Below, in pieces: positions 38,574 to 47,319 of a stretch of DNA of 64,000 nucleotides (position 1 is its first letter; every line of letters begins with the position of its first letter). Under the pieces are notes generated by a model that ran no database searches, was not told the origin of the DNA, and saw only the letters and a list, made by a program, of their open reading frames with translations. The DNA lies in the NCBI RefSeq assembly GCF_004216535.1, contig NZ_SGWX01000001.1:2480001-2544000 (forward strand), written 5' to 3'. This DNA comes from Xylanimonas ulmi (lineage in GTDB: Bacteria; Actinomycetota; Actinomycetes; Actinomycetales; Cellulomonadaceae). Position numbers and translations under genes: made by a program.

Positions 38574-39353
38574 TTACGGGCCGGGTGGCTCGGAGGCGTC
38601 GTTGAGGCTCGTCACGCGCGGCGTGACCGAGATCGTCAGTGCAGGCTCCGAGCTGGTGTCGGGGGTGATGGCGGCGTTCCACTGCGCGCGCGCCCGGACC
38701 GTCGAGCCGTCCTGCGCCCGCGCCTCGACGCGCGCGGTGTTGGCGTGCTCACCGTCGAGCGAGCCGGGCGGGCCGGGCGGGGTCGCCGTCACGCACCAGC
38801 GTCGCTCGACGGCGCCGCTCTCTGGGGCGGCGCCGGGGGCGTGCAGCACGACGGCGCTCAACTCGGGCTGCTCGGCCGGCGGCGCGGAGCAGTCGCCGCC
38901 CGGCCCCGCGACCTGCGCAGGGAAGACGCGCAGCGTCGTCCGAGCGAGCAGCGTGCCGTCCTCGACGGCGGAGGGCTCGACGGCGTAGGTCAGGCCGGCG
39001 CTGCCATCCGCACGGCCGCTGACGGTGAAGGTCCAGGTGACCCGCTCGTCGACGACCCCGGCGATGGTCGCGCCGGGGATGGTCAGCACGATCGGGTCCG
39101 CCGTCGTCGACGACTGCTCGGTCTGCGTCTGCGCGAGCACACCGCCGACACCCGTGACCAGGAACGACGACGCCGTCGTGCTCGCATACTGCCGCTCATC
39201 ACCCGAGGCATGAGCGGCGAACCACACCCCGCCGACCCACAGCGGGGTTGCGACGACGTCGTCGGCGTCTCGCCACAGCGCCGAGGCGATCAGGGGGGCG
39301 CCAACGAGCGCGACGCTCGCGGCGGCCAGCGCCGCGCGGCGCAGCCGACTCAT
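38574..39353 (-). CDS. Exported protein, SipW cargo (set 6)
   Basis: A 259-residue protein with a basic, hydrophobic N-terminus and IASALWRDADDVVATPLW, the Trp-type cargo signal. It corresponds to the protein at 28764 by order, by two cysteines (GGDCSAPP and RRWCVTA) and by the shared end LTISVTPRVTSLNDASEPPGP. The ATG at 39353 overlaps the preceding stop (ATGA). No anchoring motif. Function unknown. Confidence 0.72.
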   Translation of the reverse strand: MSRLRRAALAAASVALVGAPLIASALWRDADDVVATPLWVGGVWFAAHASGDERQYASTTASSFLVTGVGGVLAQTQTEQSSTTADPIVLTIPGATIAGVVDERVTWTFTVSGRADGSAGLTYAVEPSAVEDGTLLARTTLRVFPAQVAGPGGDCSAPPAEQPELSAVVLHAPGAAPESGAVERRWCVTATPPGPPGSLDGEHANTARVEARAQDGSTVRARAQWNAAITPDTSSEPALTISVTPRVTSLNDASEPPGP

Positions 39354-39991
39354 CGCACGCCCCCCGCCGCCGTGAACCCGTGCCCGGCGCGGACCTGGTG
39401 CAACGTCACGTCCACGCCCTGCACCGCCCAGGGTGTGCGCACCGTGCCCCCGGGGCTCCACGAGAGGTCGCCGCGCACGCGCGCCTCGATCACGACCCGC
39501 CACTGCCCCGTGACGCCGCTGTCGGAGCCGACCAGGCCCGGGACGGCGAGCTTCGTGCCCAGCGCCGCCCCGCCCGACGCCGGGGCGACCCTCCCCCCGG
39601 ACGCGTCCTCGACGTGGAACGTGACGTCGACGGCGGCGCCGGCCTCCGGCCTCGCGCTGACTGCGAGCGCCCCGGCGAGGTTGTCGCCGCGCAGGTACGT
39701 GGTGACGGGTTGCGTGATCGTGTAGACGTCACCTGGCATCGCCACGAACTGCGCGCCCTCCGCGCTCGGGGCCGCGATCGGCTGTGGCGGCCCGCCGGGC
39801 ACGACCCGGCGCCACTGCGGCTCGCCCAGGGTGGTCACGCGTAGGTCGCCGGTGTGGACGGTTGCGCCGGCGTAGCCGGCGTGCGAGCGCCACAGGGCGT
39901 GCGCGGCGGCGCCGAGGAGCGCGAGCACGACCGCGATCGCGAGGGCGCGACGGGCGCGGCGCGTGTGCGGACCGCGCGCGACGCGGGTCAC
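39350..39991 (-). CDS. Exported protein, alternate-type signal peptide variant (set 6)
   Basis: A 213-residue counterpart of the protein at 29606. The signal motif is eroded from GGSTYALW to GAAAHALWRSHAG, but the Leu-Trp is kept. TYLRGDNLAGALAVS and VDVTLHQVRAGHGFT are shared with the set 5 protein. The start is GTG at 39991, overlapping the stop of the beta-helix gene (GTGA); longer frames run into that gene. Probable surface subunit. Confidence 0.74.
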   Translation of the reverse strand: MTRVARGPHTRRARRALAIAVVLALLGAAAHALWRSHAGYAGATVHTGDLRVTTLGEPQWRRVVPGGPPQPIAAPSAEGAQFVAMPGDVYTITQPVTTYLRGDNLAGALAVSARPEAGAAVDVTFHVEDASGGRVAPASGGAALGTKLAVPGLVGSDSGVTGQWRVVIEARVRGDLSWSPGGTVRTPWAVQGVDVTLHQVRAGHGFTAAGGVR

Positions 39992-42960
39992 TGGACGCTC
40001 CCGGTCTGCGCGGCGAGGAGATGCCGCTTCGAGGCGAACTGGGCCTGGTGCCCGGCGGCGAGGGTCTCGACCTCTCCGACGTCGCCGAGCACGTCGTCGG
40101 TGACCGTCACGTCGCGCAGGGTGGTCTTCAGCGCGCCGGTGGAGGTGTTGGTGACCGTGAAGACGAACCACACGGGCGTGCCGACCGGCATCCTGCCGCC
40201 GGTGGGGACCTCGGTGCCCGTCGCCACGATCTGCGGCGGTGACGAGGGGTCGCCGACGTCCCGGTACGCCTGCTTGGTGATCGTGATGCGCGGGTCGACG
40301 GCGTACAGCAGCACGCTGGCCGAGGCGACCACGAGACCGTCGTAGTGCGGGTCCGGCGACCCCACAATGTGGGCGACGCCCACCGCGGTCCCGTCGACGG
40401 CGTCGCCGGCGGGGGCGGTCACGGTGACCGCGACGCTGGTCTGCCCGCTCGCGATGACCGGCGCGGCCGGCGCCGCCGCGACCTGGTGGGCTGCGGCGAC
40501 GTCGTCGGGCGAGGCGGTGAACGTCAGGTCGTGCTGCGGGGTCGGGGCGCCGTCGCGCAGGCCGAGCGTGTACTGCGCGCCGCCCTCGCCGCCTGTGACC
40601 AGGACGACCGGATCGGGGGTGAGCGTCAGCGGGTTGACGTACGTCAGCGTGCTGTCGGTCGCCGCGGTCGAGCCCGTCGTCGCGGCCGCCCGGTTGGCGA
40701 ACCCCCCGGGCGCGGCGACCTTCCCGGGCGGCAACGTGAGCGTGACCGTCGTGGAGTTGTTCGCGCGGACGACGACGTCGAACTGCGTGCCGCCCGAGTC
40801 CGCCACCGGGGTCACGGACACGACCCGGGCGCTCGACCCCGTGCTCGCCGCGGTCTCGGTCACCGTGAAGTCGTCGGTGCTGACCGTGGCTGGGTCGAGC
40901 GGGAGCGTCGACGTCACCCGGAAGACCAGGTCGCGCTCCATGGTCGACTCGCGGTTCGGGTCCGCCTGGGCGAGCGACACCACGGGGGCGCAGTCACCCG
41001 TGAGCGCGACGACGCGCGAGTACTGCGAGGACTGATGGCGCACCACCCCGTCCGCGTCGGCCAAGCCCACCTGCGTCTGGACCCGCAGGCCGCCGCGCAC
41101 CGCTCCGGTCGCGGCGTCGACAGGACCGTTCACCACCGTCCCGTCGGGCAGCGTCACCGGGCCGACCGGCAATGTGACCTCGACCGTCGCCGTGCCGTCC
41201 TGGCCACGCACCCCGGCGACCGAGCCGAGGTAGAGCTCGGCGGTCCGCTCACGTGTCCAATACAGGTCGAGCGTCACCGGGTCGCCGGGCACACCCTCGC
41301 CCTGAGTGGGCTTGACGAGTGTCGCCGTCGCCGCGCAGGTGGGCGCCGGCGGATCCGTCGCGGGCTGCGGCGTCGCCGGTGGCCGGGCGGCCTGGAGCGA
41401 GCCGGGGTGGACTGGTCCGGCCGCCGCGGCCTCGGGGTACCACGTCTGCACCTTCTGGTTCGCCGTGTTGTCGTAGTTGGTGAACATCACCGTGGTGTTC
41501 GCGGTCTCCTCATCGACCGTCGCGGTTCTGGATTTGGTTCCGGGCCCGAAGGTGTTGCGCTCGACGGTCGCGGTCCCTGTCTGGTAGAGCCGGATGGCGC
41601 CCTCGACACCCAGGTATCCATCGAAGTGGTTGTCTCGGATCGAGATTCCGGACCAAGCGGCGCCCAGCGCGTCCCCCGGGCCGTTGGCGTAGATCGCCAC
41701 GTCCGTGTTGCCCGCCGCCGCCGTGAAGACATTGCCGGCAATGGTCGTCGTCCCGGTGAGCTTCTTGTCGTACGGGAGCAGGATGAACGCGTCGCCGATC
41801 CCGGCACCCGATGGATCGTTGGTGACGAACCGGTTGTCGCTGATCGTCAGGTCATGGACCGACGCGCCGCCCATCTTGAACGCGGAGGTGGAGGCGCCCG
41901 TGAGGTTCTCGATGACCATGTTCTGGAACGTCAGCCGCTCGACCTTCGCCCCATCCTTGAGGTTGGTGATCCGGGTCTGACAGCCCGCGCCCACCTTCGC
42001 ATCGCACGCTGCCCCCGTCGACCCGCCGTACCGGACGACGATGTCCTCAATCAGGATCCGCTGGCTCGGGCGGGCGTCTGCCGCCGCCTTTGCGAAGTAG
42101 AACAAGCCGCCGTAAGCGACGCTCGCGTAGTAGCCCTTGACGTCATACCCGCGGACGGTGACGTCTTGCGCTCCCGGAAGGAATGCCACGAACCGTTCGG
42201 CGTTGAAGTTCTCGGTCGCCGCCACCGTGCCGCGGGGCCCCCCGGGGGAGAACGAGCCGTCGATGACGACGTCGTTCGCCTTGCCCCCGAGGAGGAACGA
42301 CGATCCGGTCGCGAGCACATCGTCGGCGTTGTAGACCCGAATACCGGGACCGTTCAGAAAGAACGCTGCGCCCTCGTGGGCGTCGCAGCCCGACCCACAC
42401 CCCGGCGGCGCGGCGCCGTTCACGACGAGGCGGTGGCCCAGGTCGATCGTCACAGGTCCGGACACGTGGAAGTACGCCCCATACCGGTCGAGGTCTGTGC
42501 GTGTGCCCTCCACGAGCATCCGCGGGCTCGCCGCGTCGGTGGTGTTGATCAACCCGCCGCCCTGCATCCGAGTCCCGAAGGGGATGGAGTCCGCGACCGT
42601 GATCGTGATGGCGGGACGCGGGGCGTTCTGCGCCTGCTCGTTGAGCGCGTTCGCCTCTTCGATCGCCGCACGGAGCGTGCACACGGGCTTCTGGTCCGCA
42701 GACTCTGCGGTCGCGCAGACGCCGTCGCCCGGGTTCGCGTCCGGGCCACCCCACTCGATCGAGTTGACGACGAGTCCGTAGGTCGGCGCAGACGCCGCCA
42801 TCGGCGCGGGTGGCTCCTCCTGCGCGAACGCCGGCCCGATCCCCAGGGCCACCGCCGCTGCGGTCACACCCGTCAGCGCGCGTGACCACCTGCTCCATGG
42901 CGCGCCGAACCGCCGCGCGCCTCCCCTGGCGCGCCGAAGCGCACGTCTCTGTGCCCCCAC
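39988..42960 (-). CDS. Large CSLREA-domain beta-helix surface protein (set 6)
   Basis: A 990-residue paralogue of the protein at 30246. A strongly basic lead and hydrophobic segment (28-46, ending PAFAQ) form the signal. Residues 62-106 (LVVNSIEWGGPDANPGDGVC, then CTLRAAIEEANAL) are a good CSLREA domain match (TIGR04214-type). A parallel beta-helix region follows (about 150-520), with repeats like IRDNHFDGYLGVEGAIRLYQ. The C-terminal half has the same tandem beta domains as its paralogue, ending GDVGEVETLAAGHQAQFASK. The start is GTG at 42960 with AGGGGG upstream. No wall anchor. This copy is uniformly GC-rich, unlike set 5. Confidence 0.8.
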   Translation of the reverse strand: MGAQRRALRRARGGARRFGAPWSRWSRALTGVTAAAVALGIGPAFAQEEPPAPMAASAPTYGLVVNSIEWGGPDANPGDGVCATAESADQKPVCTLRAAIEEANALNEQAQNAPRPAITITVADSIPFGTRMQGGGLINTTDAASPRMLVEGTRTDLDRYGAYFHVSGPVTIDLGHRLVVNGAAPPGCGSGCDAHEGAAFFLNGPGIRVYNADDVLATGSSFLLGGKANDVVIDGSFSPGGPRGTVAATENFNAERFVAFLPGAQDVTVRGYDVKGYYASVAYGGLFYFAKAAADARPSQRILIEDIVVRYGGSTGAACDAKVGAGCQTRITNLKDGAKVERLTFQNMVIENLTGASTSAFKMGGASVHDLTISDNRFVTNDPSGAGIGDAFILLPYDKKLTGTTTIAGNVFTAAAGNTDVAIYANGPGDALGAAWSGISIRDNHFDGYLGVEGAIRLYQTGTATVERNTFGPGTKSRTATVDEETANTTVMFTNYDNTANQKVQTWYPEAAAAGPVHPGSLQAARPPATPQPATDPPAPTCAATATLVKPTQGEGVPGDPVTLDLYWTRERTAELYLGSVAGVRGQDGTATVEVTLPVGPVTLPDGTVVNGPVDAATGAVRGGLRVQTQVGLADADGVVRHQSSQYSRVVALTGDCAPVVSLAQADPNRESTMERDLVFRVTSTLPLDPATVSTDDFTVTETAASTGSSARVVSVTPVADSGGTQFDVVVRANNSTTVTLTLPPGKVAAPGGFANRAAATTGSTAATDSTLTYVNPLTLTPDPVVLVTGGEGGAQYTLGLRDGAPTPQHDLTFTASPDDVAAAHQVAAAPAAPVIASGQTSVAVTVTAPAGDAVDGTAVGVAHIVGSPDPHYDGLVVASASVLLYAVDPRITITKQAYRDVGDPSSPPQIVATGTEVPTGGRMPVGTPVWFVFTVTNTSTGALKTTLRDVTVTDDVLGDVGEVETLAAGHQAQFASKRHLLAAQTGSVQ

Positions 42961-43080
42961 GGACAGACCCCCTGCCGGCCACGCGAGTGGTGGCCCTGCA
43001 TGGAGGAGGACGAGGCGGGGGCGCGGCCTATGGCGCCCGCTGGATGAGCCGAGGGGTGATGTGCGTCACGCGCGCGACCG

Positions 43081-43150
43081 GGTTTCGACAGGCTCAACCA
43101 CCGATGGTTGAGCCGTTCGAAGCCCGCCGGTGGTTGAGCCTGTCGAAACC
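43081..43150. repeat. Inverted pair of the dispersed repeat, terminator-like
   Basis: Bases 43081-43102 carry the repeat and 43129-43150 its inverted copy; a third, damaged copy (43104-43122) is between. The pair folds into a hairpin of about 22 bp just past the stop of the universal stress protein gene (43160), so it probably serves as its terminator. Confidence 0.75.
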
Positions 43151-43159
43151 CCGGGGCGA

Positions 43160-44092
43160 CTACTCCTCGGGGAGGCTCTTGCGGTTGATCACCAGCACCG
43201 GGCACGAGGAGTGGTGCAGCACCGCCTGGCTGGTCGAGCCCAGCAGCAGCCCACGGAACCCGCCGCGACCACGCGATCCCACCACCAGCAGGTCGGCCGC
43301 CGTCGAGAACTCGGTCAGCAACTCGGCGCCGGTGCCGTCGAGCACGATGCGCTTGATCGTCGGCCCGTCCGACTCGGCCTCGAACCGGTCGATGATGACG
43401 TCCAGTCCGGCCTTGACGTCGGCCAGCACCTGCTCGTGATCGATCTGCGCGGGCAGCCAGGCCAGCACCCCGGCGCCGCTGCCGACGGGCACGCCCGCCA
43501 CGGCCACGAGCTCGGCGTCCCACACCTTGGCCTGCTGGACGGCCGCGCGCAGGGCCGCCTCGGCCGACGGCGATCCGTCGACGCCCACGATGATGCGCCG
43601 CACCGCGCGCACGATGTCGCCGTCGCGCCGCTCGGCGTCGTCGCCGCCGGGCGCAGACTGGCGGTGCGGCACGACGACGACGGGGCACGCCGCATGCGCC
43701 GGCAGCGCCGACGAGACGGTGCCCAGCAGTCGCTCGGTGAACCCGCCGTGCCCGCGTGTGCCGACGACGGCGAGCCCGTAGTCCTTCGACAACTCGACCA
43801 GCACGCCCGCCGCGTCACCCGTCGCGACGGCCGCCGTGACGGGGATGCCCGCCCCGGCGATGCGCTCCTGCGCCTCCATGAGCACGGCTTTGGCGCCCTC
43901 CTGGATGGCCGTGTCGTCGAGGGCCGCGTATCCGCCGTCGAGCGACGCCGCGGTGAAGGATGGCAGGGAGTAGCTGCAGACCATGTGCAGCGCCCAGCCC
44001 ACGCGCTGGGCGTAAGCCACTGCCCAGTCCAGTGCGTGCAGGCTCGGAGCAGAGCCGTCCACGCCCACCAGGACGATCTCCGGTCGGGTCAT
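43160..44092 (-). CDS. Universal stress protein with tandem UspA domains
   Basis: A 310-residue cytoplasmic protein made of two UspA domains. Each has a VGVDGS opening (residues near 9 and 155) and the ATP-binding loop Gly-x2-Gly-x9-Gly-Ser/Thr: GTRGHGGFTERLLGTVSS in the first and GSRGRGGFRGLLLGSTSQ in the second. Such tandem proteins are induced by hypoxia or stasis in actinobacteria and bind ATP. The ATG at 44092 has GGAGG five bases upstream; longer frames lack a site. The repeat-derived hairpin at 43081-43150 follows. Confidence 0.9.
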   Translation of the reverse strand: MTRPEIVLVGVDGSAPSLHALDWAVAYAQRVGWALHMVCSYSLPSFTAASLDGGYAALDDTAIQEGAKAVLMEAQERIAGAGIPVTAAVATGDAAGVLVELSKDYGLAVVGTRGHGGFTERLLGTVSSALPAHAACPVVVVPHRQSAPGGDDAERRDGDIVRAVRRIIVGVDGSPSAEAALRAAVQQAKVWDAELVAVAGVPVGSGAGVLAWLPAQIDHEQVLADVKAGLDVIIDRFEAESDGPTIKRIVLDGTGAELLTEFSTAADLLVVGSRGRGGFRGLLLGSTSQAVLHHSSCPVLVINRKSLPEE

Positions 44093-44243
44093 CGTTACCT
44101 CCGTCGTCGCAGGTGCGCCGCGCAGTCGGCGCCTGGGCCTGCCGCAAGTCAAGCGTAGCGAGAGCCCCCGCAGGGGCGCACAGGCGCGGGGCGATCCGAA
44201 CGAGCCAGTGAGGTGACGTTCCACATACCGTCGGGCACGACGA

Positions 44244-44275
44244 CGCCCCGGTCCGCCGTGCGGCCGACCGGGGCG
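44244..44275 (-). terminator. Terminator of the first NlpC/P60 gene
   Basis: Bases 44244-44253 pair exactly with 44266-44275, with a further three inner pairs possible. It lies 18 bases after the stop of the NlpC/P60 gene at 44293. Confidence 0.65.
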
Positions 44276-44292
44276 CCGTGAGGCTCAGCGCG

Positions 44293-45042
44293 TCAGGAGA
44301 CGCGCAGGAACACCGGGTTGGACTGCCAGATCTTGTGCACGCCGGTGCCGCTGCGCGGCGTCGCGGCCTCGATCTGCATGCCGTCGCCCAGGTAGATCGC
44401 GACGTGGCCCGGGGACCAGATGATGTCGCCCGGCTGCGCGGCCGAGCGCGAGATCTGCGTGGTGCGCGCGGAGTCGAGGATGCCCCGCGACTGGTGCGGC
44501 AGGTCGATGCCGAGCTGCGCGTACACGTACGAGACCAGGCCCGAACAGTCGAACCCGCTCGGGGAGGTGCCGCCGTAGACGTACGGGACGCCGACGTAGC
44601 GCATCGCGATCGACGCGGCGTCGGAGCCGACCGCCGAGGCCGGAATGTCGACGCGGTCGGCCGTACGTGACGCGTTCGTGGTGCGGGTGGCCGCCACAGC
44701 GCGGGCCGGCGCCGGGGTGACCTGCACGGCGCCGTCGACCGCGACCGACTCGACCTCGACCTCGGCGTCGGCGGCGACCGTGACCACGGGCGCGGCCTCC
44801 AGGGCGGCGCGCGCCTGCTCGGTCAGGGCGCCCAGATCGACGGTGCTCAGGCCCGTGTCGGTGCTCTCCTCGACGGGGGCGGCGGCCGCGGAGCTCGCGA
44901 AGGTGGCGACGATCATGCCGCTCGCGGTGGCGACGACGGCCGCGCGGCGACCGACTGCGGCGCGGTGCTGGCTGACGTCGCCCCATGTGGACAGCGGCCT
45001 GCGTGCGGCGCGATGCCGGGCGCTCGACGTGCGTTGGGTCAA
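44293..45042 (-). CDS. NlpC/P60 peptidoglycan endopeptidase, copy 1
   Basis: A 249-residue secreted hydrolase predicted to cut the peptide stems of peptidoglycan. N-terminal signal peptide (about 30-55), an Ala/Val-rich linker (60-130), then the C-terminal NlpC/P60 domain with nucleophile Cys166 (GFDCSGLVSYVYAQ) and His213 (PGHVAIYLG). The start is TTG at 45042, the codon best placed after GAGAGG and just after the riboswitch. It is a close paralogue of the gene at 45460. Control by the c-di-AMP riboswitch upstream ties wall cutting to osmotic or turgor signalling. Confidence 0.85.
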   Translation of the reverse strand: MTQRTSSARHRAARRPLSTWGDVSQHRAAVGRRAAVVATASGMIVATFASSAAAAPVEESTDTGLSTVDLGALTEQARAALEAAPVVTVAADAEVEVESVAVDGAVQVTPAPARAVAATRTTNASRTADRVDIPASAVGSDAASIAMRYVGVPYVYGGTSPSGFDCSGLVSYVYAQLGIDLPHQSRGILDSARTTQISRSAAQPGDIIWSPGHVAIYLGDGMQIEAATPRSGTGVHKIWQSNPVFLRVS

Positions 45043-45049
45043 AGTGGTC

Positions 45050-45240
45050 CCTCTCCGGCCGCCTGCGAGGTGAGCTGTCGGGTTCGGGTGGGAGAAAAAG
45101 CACCCGGCCGGTCTCGGCCCGAAGGCCTCGCCCGGCTTCACCCCAAGACCGTCAAGACGGTCAGAAAACGTGGGTCCCCCGTCCCTGTCATGTGCGAACA
45201 CTGGGACCACTTCCCGGTGACAGGGCTCGGCGTCCGGGTT
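45050..45240 (-). ncRNA. ydaO-type c-di-AMP riboswitch 1
   Basis: On the minus strand the leader of the NlpC/P60 gene starts with GCCGAGCCCTGTCACCGG, has GGGGTGAAGCCGGG in the middle, and ends with CGAACCCGACAGCTCACCTC followed by GCAGGCG. These are the conserved blocks of the ydaO/yuaA riboswitch, which in actinobacteria typically precedes resuscitation and NlpC/P60 wall hydrolases. Known behaviour is turning the gene off when c-di-AMP is high. Ends are approximate. Confidence 0.8.
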
Positions 45241-45415
45241 GCGGACCTGACCGCTGGGACGGCCAGGCGTGGAAACCGTATCGGACACTCGACCAAATGT
45301 CACGGCCGGATCACGACTGGATCAGGGATGACCGGATTTGGCGCACTGATGGCGCCACCCGCCGACCGAATCCGGTCACAGCCACGCGCTCCGGTCAGCC
45401 TGTCGGCGCGCAGCA

Positions 45416-45448
45416 CAAGGCCCGCCGCGCGGTGCGCGGCGGGCCTTG
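45416..45448 (-). terminator. Terminator of the second NlpC/P60 gene
   Basis: Bases 45416-45430 and 45434-45448 form a perfect 15-bp stem with a 3-base loop, 11 bases after the gene's stop. Strongest terminator in this part of the window. Confidence 0.85.
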
Positions 45449-45459
45449 GCGACGGGGAC

Positions 45460-46257
45460 TCAGGCGACCCGGATGAACACCGGGTTCGACTGCCAGATCG
45501 CGCGGAACTGGATCGTCTTGCCCGGACGCGGGGCGTCGATCTGCGTGCCGTTGCCGGCGTAGATCGACACGTGGCCCGGAGACCAGATCAGGTCACCCGG
45601 CTGGGCGTCGGCGGCCGAGACGACCGTGCCGACCGAGCGCTGCGCGCTCGACGTGCGCGGCAGGCTGATGCCAACCTGGGCGAAGACGTACTGCGTGAAG
45701 CCCGAGCAGTCGAAGCCCGCGGGCGAGCTGCCACCCGACACGTACGGGACGCCCACATACCGTGCGGCGATCGCGATGACGTCCGAGCCTGCGGCGAAGG
45801 CGGGGACCTCGGCGCCGATCTGGGGCGCGGGCGCCTCGACGGCGCGCTCGGTGGTGCGCGAGGTCGCCGACGTGCGCTGCGGCGCCGGGCGCTCGACGAC
45901 GCGGGGCGGCGGGGCCGGGGTCACCTGGACGGCGGCGACCGAGCCGTCAGCCTCGACGGACTCGACCTGAACCTGCGCGTCCGCGGCGACCGTCACGACC
46001 GGGGCGGCCTCCAGGGCCTGGCGGGCCTGAGCGGTCAGCGCGCCGAGGTCCACGGTGCTGAGCCGGGCGGAGGCGTCGTCGGCGGCGGGAGCGGCCTGGG
46101 CGGCCGAGGCGCTGAAGGTCGAGATGATGAGACCGCCTGCGGTGGCGACGACGGCGGCGCGCTTGCCGGCGCCGGCCCCGACGGTCTGGGCGATCTCCGT
46201 GAGGGGGGTCACGGGACGACGGGCGGCGCGGTGCCGCGCGGCGTTCGCTGCGCTCAC
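45460..46257 (-). CDS. NlpC/P60 peptidoglycan endopeptidase, copy 2
   Basis: A 265-residue secreted hydrolase. Signal peptide about residues 32-57 (RAAVVATAGGLIISTFSASA), a linker rich in Ala, Pro and Val, and the NlpC/P60 domain with Cys184 (GFDCSGFTQYVFAQ) and His229 (PGHVSIYAG). The two copies share their signal peptide core, the segment LSTVDLGALTAQARQALEAA and the last residues (IWQSNPVF), so they come from a tandem duplication that included the riboswitch. The GTG at 46257 is chosen as start. Confidence 0.85.
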   Translation of the reverse strand: MSAANAARHRAARRPVTPLTEIAQTVGAGAGKRAAVVATAGGLIISTFSASAAQAAPAADDASARLSTVDLGALTAQARQALEAAPVVTVAADAQVQVESVEADGSVAAVQVTPAPPPRVVERPAPQRTSATSRTTERAVEAPAPQIGAEVPAFAAGSDVIAIAARYVGVPYVSGGSSPAGFDCSGFTQYVFAQVGISLPRTSSAQRSVGTVVSAADAQPGDLIWSPGHVSIYAGNGTQIDAPRPGKTIQFRAIWQSNPVFIRVA

Positions 46258-46264
46258 AAGGTCT

Positions 46265-46457
46265 ACCTCTCCATAGCGCCTACGAGGTGAGCTGTCGGGT
46301 TCGGGCGGAGTGGTGCACCCGGCCTCGACCGGTCCGAGAACCAGCCCAGGCTTCACCCCGAGGACTCCATTCCTGGAGCCCGGAAGTGGTTCCCCCGTCC
46401 CTGCCTTGTGGGGTCCGTACGTGGCGCGATCGGTGGCAGGGCTCGGCGTCCGATCAC
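46265..46457 (-). ncRNA. ydaO-type c-di-AMP riboswitch 2
   Basis: The leader of the second NlpC/P60 gene carries the same blocks: GCCGAGCCCTGCCACCG at its 5' side (about 46449-46433), GGGGTGAAGCC in the middle and CGAACCCGACAGCTCACCTC near 46306-46287. Loops differ in length from copy 1, as expected for a real RNA fold under selection. Ends are approximate. Confidence 0.8.
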
Positions 46458-46593
46458 GCGCTCTCAGGGAGAACCCCGAGTGCGTAAGGGACCGTACCCG
46501 AGTTGGCGGCGCATGTCACGTTCCGGTCACAGTGTGGATCGGAAGACGCCTCCAGGGCTGCGCGGGCTCGGCCGCGTGAGAGGCCCCCCAGGC

Positions 46594-47319
46594 TCAGCGG
46601 GACGCGACGAACAGGTGCCGTGCGACGTCGTCGGACACCTCGAGCACGTCCTGGCTGCCGTCGATCGCGACGGTGAAACCGCCGTCGGACGCCGTCACGG
46701 TGATGTGCGCCCCCGGCACCAGCCCCGCGCCGGAGAGCCGCGCCAGCAGCTCGACGTCGGTCTGCAGCCGCTCGGCGATGCGTTGGAGGGTCAGCTCGAC
46801 CGGCCCTTCGGCGTCGGGCGACGCGACCGCGGCCAGCGCCTCGAACACGCCCGGCAGCGGCGTCACGCCCGCCAGGTACGGGACCTCGTCGCCCGCGCCC
46901 GCGCCCAGCTCCGACAGCCCCGGAATCGGGTTGCCGTACGGGTCCTGGTGCGGGTGGTCGAGCAGCGTGAGCAGACGGCGCTCCACGTCCTCGCTCATCA
47001 CATGCTCCCAGCGGCACGCCTCGGTGTGCACCTGCTCCCAGTCGAGCTTGATGACGTCGGTCAGCAGCCGCTCCGCCAGCCGGTGCTTGCGCATGACCCG
47101 GCGGGCCTTGTCCATGCCGCGCGCCGTGAGCTCCAGGTGCCGGTCGCCCGTGACGACGACGAGTCCGTCGCGCTCCATGCGCGCGACCGTCTGGGACACC
47201 GTGGGCCCGGAGTGGCCCAGCCGGTCGGCGATGCGCGCGCGCAGCGGGTTGATCCCCTCCTCGACGAGCTCGTAGATCGTCTTGAGGTACATCTCGGTGG
47301 TGTCGATCAGGTCGGTCAC
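46594..47319 (-). CDS. DtxR/IdeR-type metal-dependent repressor
   Basis: A 241-residue iron- or manganese-responsive DNA-binding repressor. The winged helix spans 1-70, the dimer domain with metal sites 71-140, and an SH3-like domain about 150-230. With the GTG start at 47319 the metal ligands fall exactly at the classical DtxR numbers: His79, Glu83 and His98 (site 1) and Met10, Cys102, Glu105 and His106 (site 2). This supports the GTG over the ATG two codons earlier; GGAAGG is also better spaced to the GTG. It would control iron uptake and storage genes elsewhere. It is divergent from serC. Confidence 0.92.
   Translation of the reverse strand: MTDLIDTTEMYLKTIYELVEEGINPLRARIADRLGHSGPTVSQTVARMERDGLVVVTGDRHLELTARGMDKARRVMRKHRLAERLLTDVIKLDWEQVHTEACRWEHVMSEDVERRLLTLLDHPHQDPYGNPIPGLSELGAGAGDEVPYLAGVTPLPGVFEALAAVASPDAEGPVELTLQRIAERLQTDVELLARLSGAGLVPGAHITVTASDGGFTVAIDGSQDVLEVSDDVARHLFVASR

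Noticed and set aside
35713-38988. A plus-strand frame of over 1000 codons across set 6
   Set aside because: It is antisense to the peptidase, LPRTG and cargo genes, is low-complexity Arg/Pro/Ala and has no recognisable domain.
40345-42885. Long plus-strand frame opposite the CSLREA beta-helix gene
   Set aside because: Composition is dominated by Arg and Val from reversed codons; the minus-strand gene has a signal peptide, CSLREA domain and a close paralogue.
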